33,297 bases of DNA, from assembly GCA_016195685.1 (NCBI GenBank), contig JACPZE010000017.1, positions 1-33,297 on the forward strand. Reading direction: 5' to 3'. How positions within the stretch are numbered: position 1 is the first letter of the stretch; the number at the start of each line of letters is the position of its first letter. The DNA is from Candidatus Gottesmanbacteria bacterium. Its GTDB lineage: Bacteria > Patescibacteriota > Microgenomatia > 2-02-FULL-39-11. A program made the translations under genes and the position numbers. The notes beneath the pieces are model-generated. The model was not told the DNA's origin. It did not search any database and was given only the letters and a program-made list of their open reading frames with translations. Positions 30,978 to 33,297 of this stretch are shown piece by piece.

Positions 30978-33145
30978 AAATTAAATTTGACTTCAAAGAT
31001 AATAAAAACAATCCAACAAAACAAGCAGAAGTGTTCATCGCTTTTCTCAATGAAGGCAAACCAGGTAATGAAATAAAAGTCTTATCACCGGAGAAAATCT
31101 TAGGAAGAGGACCAGATTATTTTATTCCTAATACTGGACTTTTAATTGAAGCTACACAGTTAATTGATAATAAAGATTTAGCACGCAACGTTAAGTGGTC
31201 TCTTACTGTAAACACATTAAGTAAATTAATTAAAGAAAGCGCTGAGTTTTCTTCTATTAAAGGGCTTTATACGATCTCTACTCCAGAAAACTTTGGATTA
31301 AAGGCGTCCCAATTGAAAAACGAGTCAATTCTTAATACAAGAATAAATAATGCTGTTGATATTTTAATTCAAGCAATTATTTCAGGAAAAACAGAAATAG
31401 AAGTGTTTAATACTAAACTAAAAATTGAGAAAATTAATGAAGATAATAACGGAGTTTATTTTTCTACAATAGGCCAAGGTAGCTTTATAAATGTTGCTGG
31501 AATTTTCCATGAAAATTTAAAGGACAAATTTAATAAGGCTAATGAACAATTAGCTATTAAAAAGATTAACCAGATATTAGTAAATACTCGCATTTTACTA
31601 ATAGTAAATAGATATAGACTTTTAGCATTTGATTGGGATCTATTTGAAGGATTGAGCTATTCCTATAAAGATCTTGTTGAAAACTATAAAAATATTGATG
31701 AAATTTGGTTTCAAACAGAAGATGGAAAAGGTAAGTACCATCATAAAATACTTTATCGAAAATCTCTTTTTATTCAATTCGAGGACATGAACTTCTCTAA
31801 TATGAGTAGTCGAGACTATGATATTTTTGCGAAATGGTTTTCTGCTCTTGAAAAACTGGATGAAAAGAAAAAACAAAGCTTAATAGAAGCACTAAAAATT
31901 CTGTTAAGTCAGCACAAACCTTACGAAATTTTTCATGACTCTCAAACTAGAATTGAAATGGTAAGGTATGGCAGATGGTTAGCTGAGAATGGAAAGAGAG
32001 AAGAAGCGAACTGGTTAGCAAATCAGTTCTTGGACGATCCAGACCCACTTGATCCACCTTCTGATGATAAGGAGAATTATGGAAATCAACTCAATAAGAG
32101 TATTGAAAATGCTACAAAACCAGATACGCATGCGATACACACTGTTAAAGGACATTTAGCATGGACAGTACAATTACTGACTTTAAATAAGGACTTTCTT
32201 AAAGAAGCCTATGACAAAACGCAGAGTGTTTTAAGAAGTACAAAACATCTCTACTTAATTCTTCAATGGATATTTCCATTAATTGAAATTTCTAATAGAC
32301 GATTTTGGTTAAAAGAATTAGATGAGAATAAGTATAAGGATTTCAAAAAATTATGTTTCGAACTTTTAGATTCATATGCTAATTATCCAGATATTGCAAA
32401 AGGTCTTGTACGTGTTTTTAACTATTTTAAGGAATTGTCCTCAGAAGAAGCAAAAAGATTACTAGATAAGCTTGAAGATTCGGATGATTATGAGACATTA
32501 TTAATCTATTTTGCAATCTATAGAAATAGACACTTTAAAGAAGAAAAATATAATAAAGAAATTCGAGATTATAAACCTGATTATGCTATGAAAAAACTTA
32601 ACTCACTAGTATTAAATAATGATAAAAGATTACTTAATTTACGTTCGGGTATTGCTTGGAATATTTGGAAAATTCTATCGGATAATGATAAAGAATTCAA
32701 AACTCTAAGTCCTTTTATAGATCAATTTCTTACTACAACTTATGAAAATCACCTATACCATAATTTTGAAAGAATTGTAGAAACCTGTATAGACAAACAT
32801 CCGATTGAGTGTATTAAATGGTTTGTGCGTATTATTGAATCTGCTAATACTTATTTAGCTCAAAATCCTGAAGAAGGAAGAAATATCTGGTTAGGAAGCG
32901 AAATAGGCAAAGTCCTAAACATAATAGCTAAGAAAAAGCCCGATAAATTACTTTGTATAATACCTCTTTTATCTGAAATGTGGTTGAAGGGAGCGTTCAT
33001 TGGCACAATTTCAGAGGTATTTACATCTTATAAAGCTATTACTATTGCAAAACTCAAAACAGAAGCAAAGAAAAGATTTAAAGAGTATTACGCTCAAATG
33101 AAAGCTGTAAACCCCAAACTTCAGGAAGTGGACTGGAGGGATTAA
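30974..33145 (+). CDS. 723-aa protein: PD-ExT N-terminus plus long helical tail
   Basis: Unknown family. Residues 1-220 contain GRGPDYFIPNTGLLIEATQL, in which Pro47-Asp48 and Glu59-x-Thr61 lie at strand ends like a PD-(D/E)xK-fold nuclease; Lys is missing at the third position, so activity is uncertain. From about 270 to 700 the protein is almost all helix, with aromatic and charged repeats (KWFSALEKLDEKKKQSLIEALKILL; LIYFAIYRNRHFKEEKYNKEI), probably an alpha-solenoid scaffold. It overlaps the preceding nuclease by four bases and ends the operon. No membrane segments. A defence role is inferred from position only. Confidence 0.65.
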   Translation: MKIKFDFKDNKNNPTKQAEVFIAFLNEGKPGNEIKVLSPEKILGRGPDYFIPNTGLLIEATQLIDNKDLARNVKWSLTVNTLSKLIKESAEFSSIKGLYTISTPENFGLKASQLKNESILNTRINNAVDILIQAIISGKTEIEVFNTKLKIEKINEDNNGVYFSTIGQGSFINVAGIFHENLKDKFNKANEQLAIKKINQILVNTRILLIVNRYRLLAFDWDLFEGLSYSYKDLVENYKNIDEIWFQTEDGKGKYHHKILYRKSLFIQFEDMNFSNMSSRDYDIFAKWFSALEKLDEKKKQSLIEALKILLSQHKPYEIFHDSQTRIEMVRYGRWLAENGKREEANWLANQFLDDPDPLDPPSDDKENYGNQLNKSIENATKPDTHAIHTVKGHLAWTVQLLTLNKDFLKEAYDKTQSVLRSTKHLYLILQWIFPLIEISNRRFWLKELDENKYKDFKKLCFELLDSYANYPDIAKGLVRVFNYFKELSSEEAKRLLDKLEDSDDYETLLIYFAIYRNRHFKEEKYNKEIRDYKPDYAMKKLNSLVLNNDKRLLNLRSGIAWNIWKILSDNDKEFKTLSPFIDQFLTTTYENHLYHNFERIVETCIDKHPIECIKWFVRIIESANTYLAQNPEEGRNIWLGSEIGKVLNIIAKKKPDKLLCIIPLLSEMWLKGAFIGTISEVFTSYKAITIAKLKTEAKKRFKEYYAQMKAVNPKLQEVDWRD

Positions 33146-33164
33146 ACTAAGAATTAAATTCCTA

Positions 33165-33291
33165 TATAATATGTTCGAACGTCGTCCATCAGGGGGTACC
33201 AGTAAGTAATAGACCAATTTGATAGCCTAAAGCCTAACACCTCAAAATAGACAATTCAATATTTGGGAATTTTCGAGTAGGCTAGTTTTTT
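33165..33291 (+). terminator. Region after the restriction operon: -10 box and long-loop terminator
   Basis: TAGCCTA (33223-33229) pairs with TAGGCTA (33278-33284), followed by T at 33286-33291, a probable terminator with a structured loop (AATTC/GAATT inside). A TATAAT at 33165-33170 directly before ATGTTCGAACG resembles the -10 and first bases of repeat copy 3, so a short RNA of about 115 nt could start here. No acceptable -35 was found. The rest of the right end holds nothing else I can identify. Confidence 0.4.
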
Positions 33292-33297
33292 GACTTG

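Larger units (their letters stand above)
18948..33297. mobile_element. Putative integrative element next to tRNA-Glu
   Basis: From the tRNA-Glu 3' end onward housekeeping genes and tRNAs vanish. In their place are a serine recombinase, a P-loop ATPase of phage/plasmid type, a DUF669-like protein, DUF5659, a winged-helix regulator, repeated heptamers and a type I restriction system with accessory genes. Shine-Dalgarno sequences become strong (AAAGGAGG, AAGGAG), unlike most of the backbone. The left boundary is the tRNA. No second copy of the tRNA 3' end occurs in the window, so the right boundary is open and the restriction operon may be separate. Confidence 0.55.

Noticed and set aside
33190-33200. 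GGGGTAC shared with the tRNA-Glu 3' end, as a right attachment site
   Set aside because: Seven bases are not significant; the same heptamer (or its complement) also occurs near 9893 and 23731.

Overview
The window is AT-rich and densely packed. It carries single-copy bacterial housekeeping genes (lepA, efp, greA, nth) mixed with many small, poorly known membrane proteins and ten scattered tRNA genes. Several first genes have a -10 box 6-9 bp before the start codon and no Shine-Dalgarno, which suggests leaderless mRNAs. Gene content, families such as DUF5659 and TrbC-like two-helix proteins, and the dense packing suggest a candidate-phyla-radiation bacterium (Patescibacteria, possibly Microgenomates). 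That placement is inference; no rRNA is present.

Layout. Positions 1-1500 hold an odd repeat region: three copies of a perfect TTGTAA-N17-TATAAT-type promoter fused to a conserved short reading frame, flanking a hicBA toxin-antitoxin pair and a small membrane protein. The third copy runs into tRNA-Gly(GCC). Positions 1.7-18.5 kb are chromosomal backbone: a processive GT2 glycosyltransferase, tRNAs for Leu, Arg, Gly, Pro, His, Arg, Lys and Leu, a secreted clan GH-A-like glycosidase, EF-4, a GIY-YIG protein overlapping tRNA-Lys, a TrmB-like regulator divergent from a DadA-like oxidoreductase, EF-P, two tandem secreted lysozyme-fold paralogues separated by a very structured intergenic region, endonuclease III, GreA and an Asp/Glu racemase-like protein.

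From tRNA-Glu(TTC) at 18913 rightwards the window looks like an integrated mobile element. A large serine recombinase ends exactly inside the tRNA. Behind it on the minus strand lie a phage/plasmid-type P-loop ATPase, a DUF669-like protein, a 59-aa protein, a DUF5659 protein, a protein with an OmpR-like winged helix at its C-terminus and a Cys-motif protein. Two regulatory regions stand out. One is four TGGGGAG heptamers at 22-23 bp spacing, the first lying between the -35 and -10 of the DUF5659-led operon. The other is an attenuator-like leader before the recombinase, with an 18-aa leader peptide and two mutually exclusive sets of perfect stems.

From 24970 to 33145 a plus-strand operon encodes a complete type I restriction-modification system (hsdM, hsdS, hsdR, joined by 4-bp overlaps). 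Three further genes follow in the same direction: an HD hydrolase of the (p)ppGpp-hydrolase type, a small PD-(D/E)xK-like nuclease and a 723-aa protein with a PD...ExT motif and a long helical tail. The operon starts at a promoter with three alternating TAGATA/TATCTA half-sites. The last three genes look like an accessory defence module attached to the restriction system; that reading is inference. The right end of the element was not found in the window.
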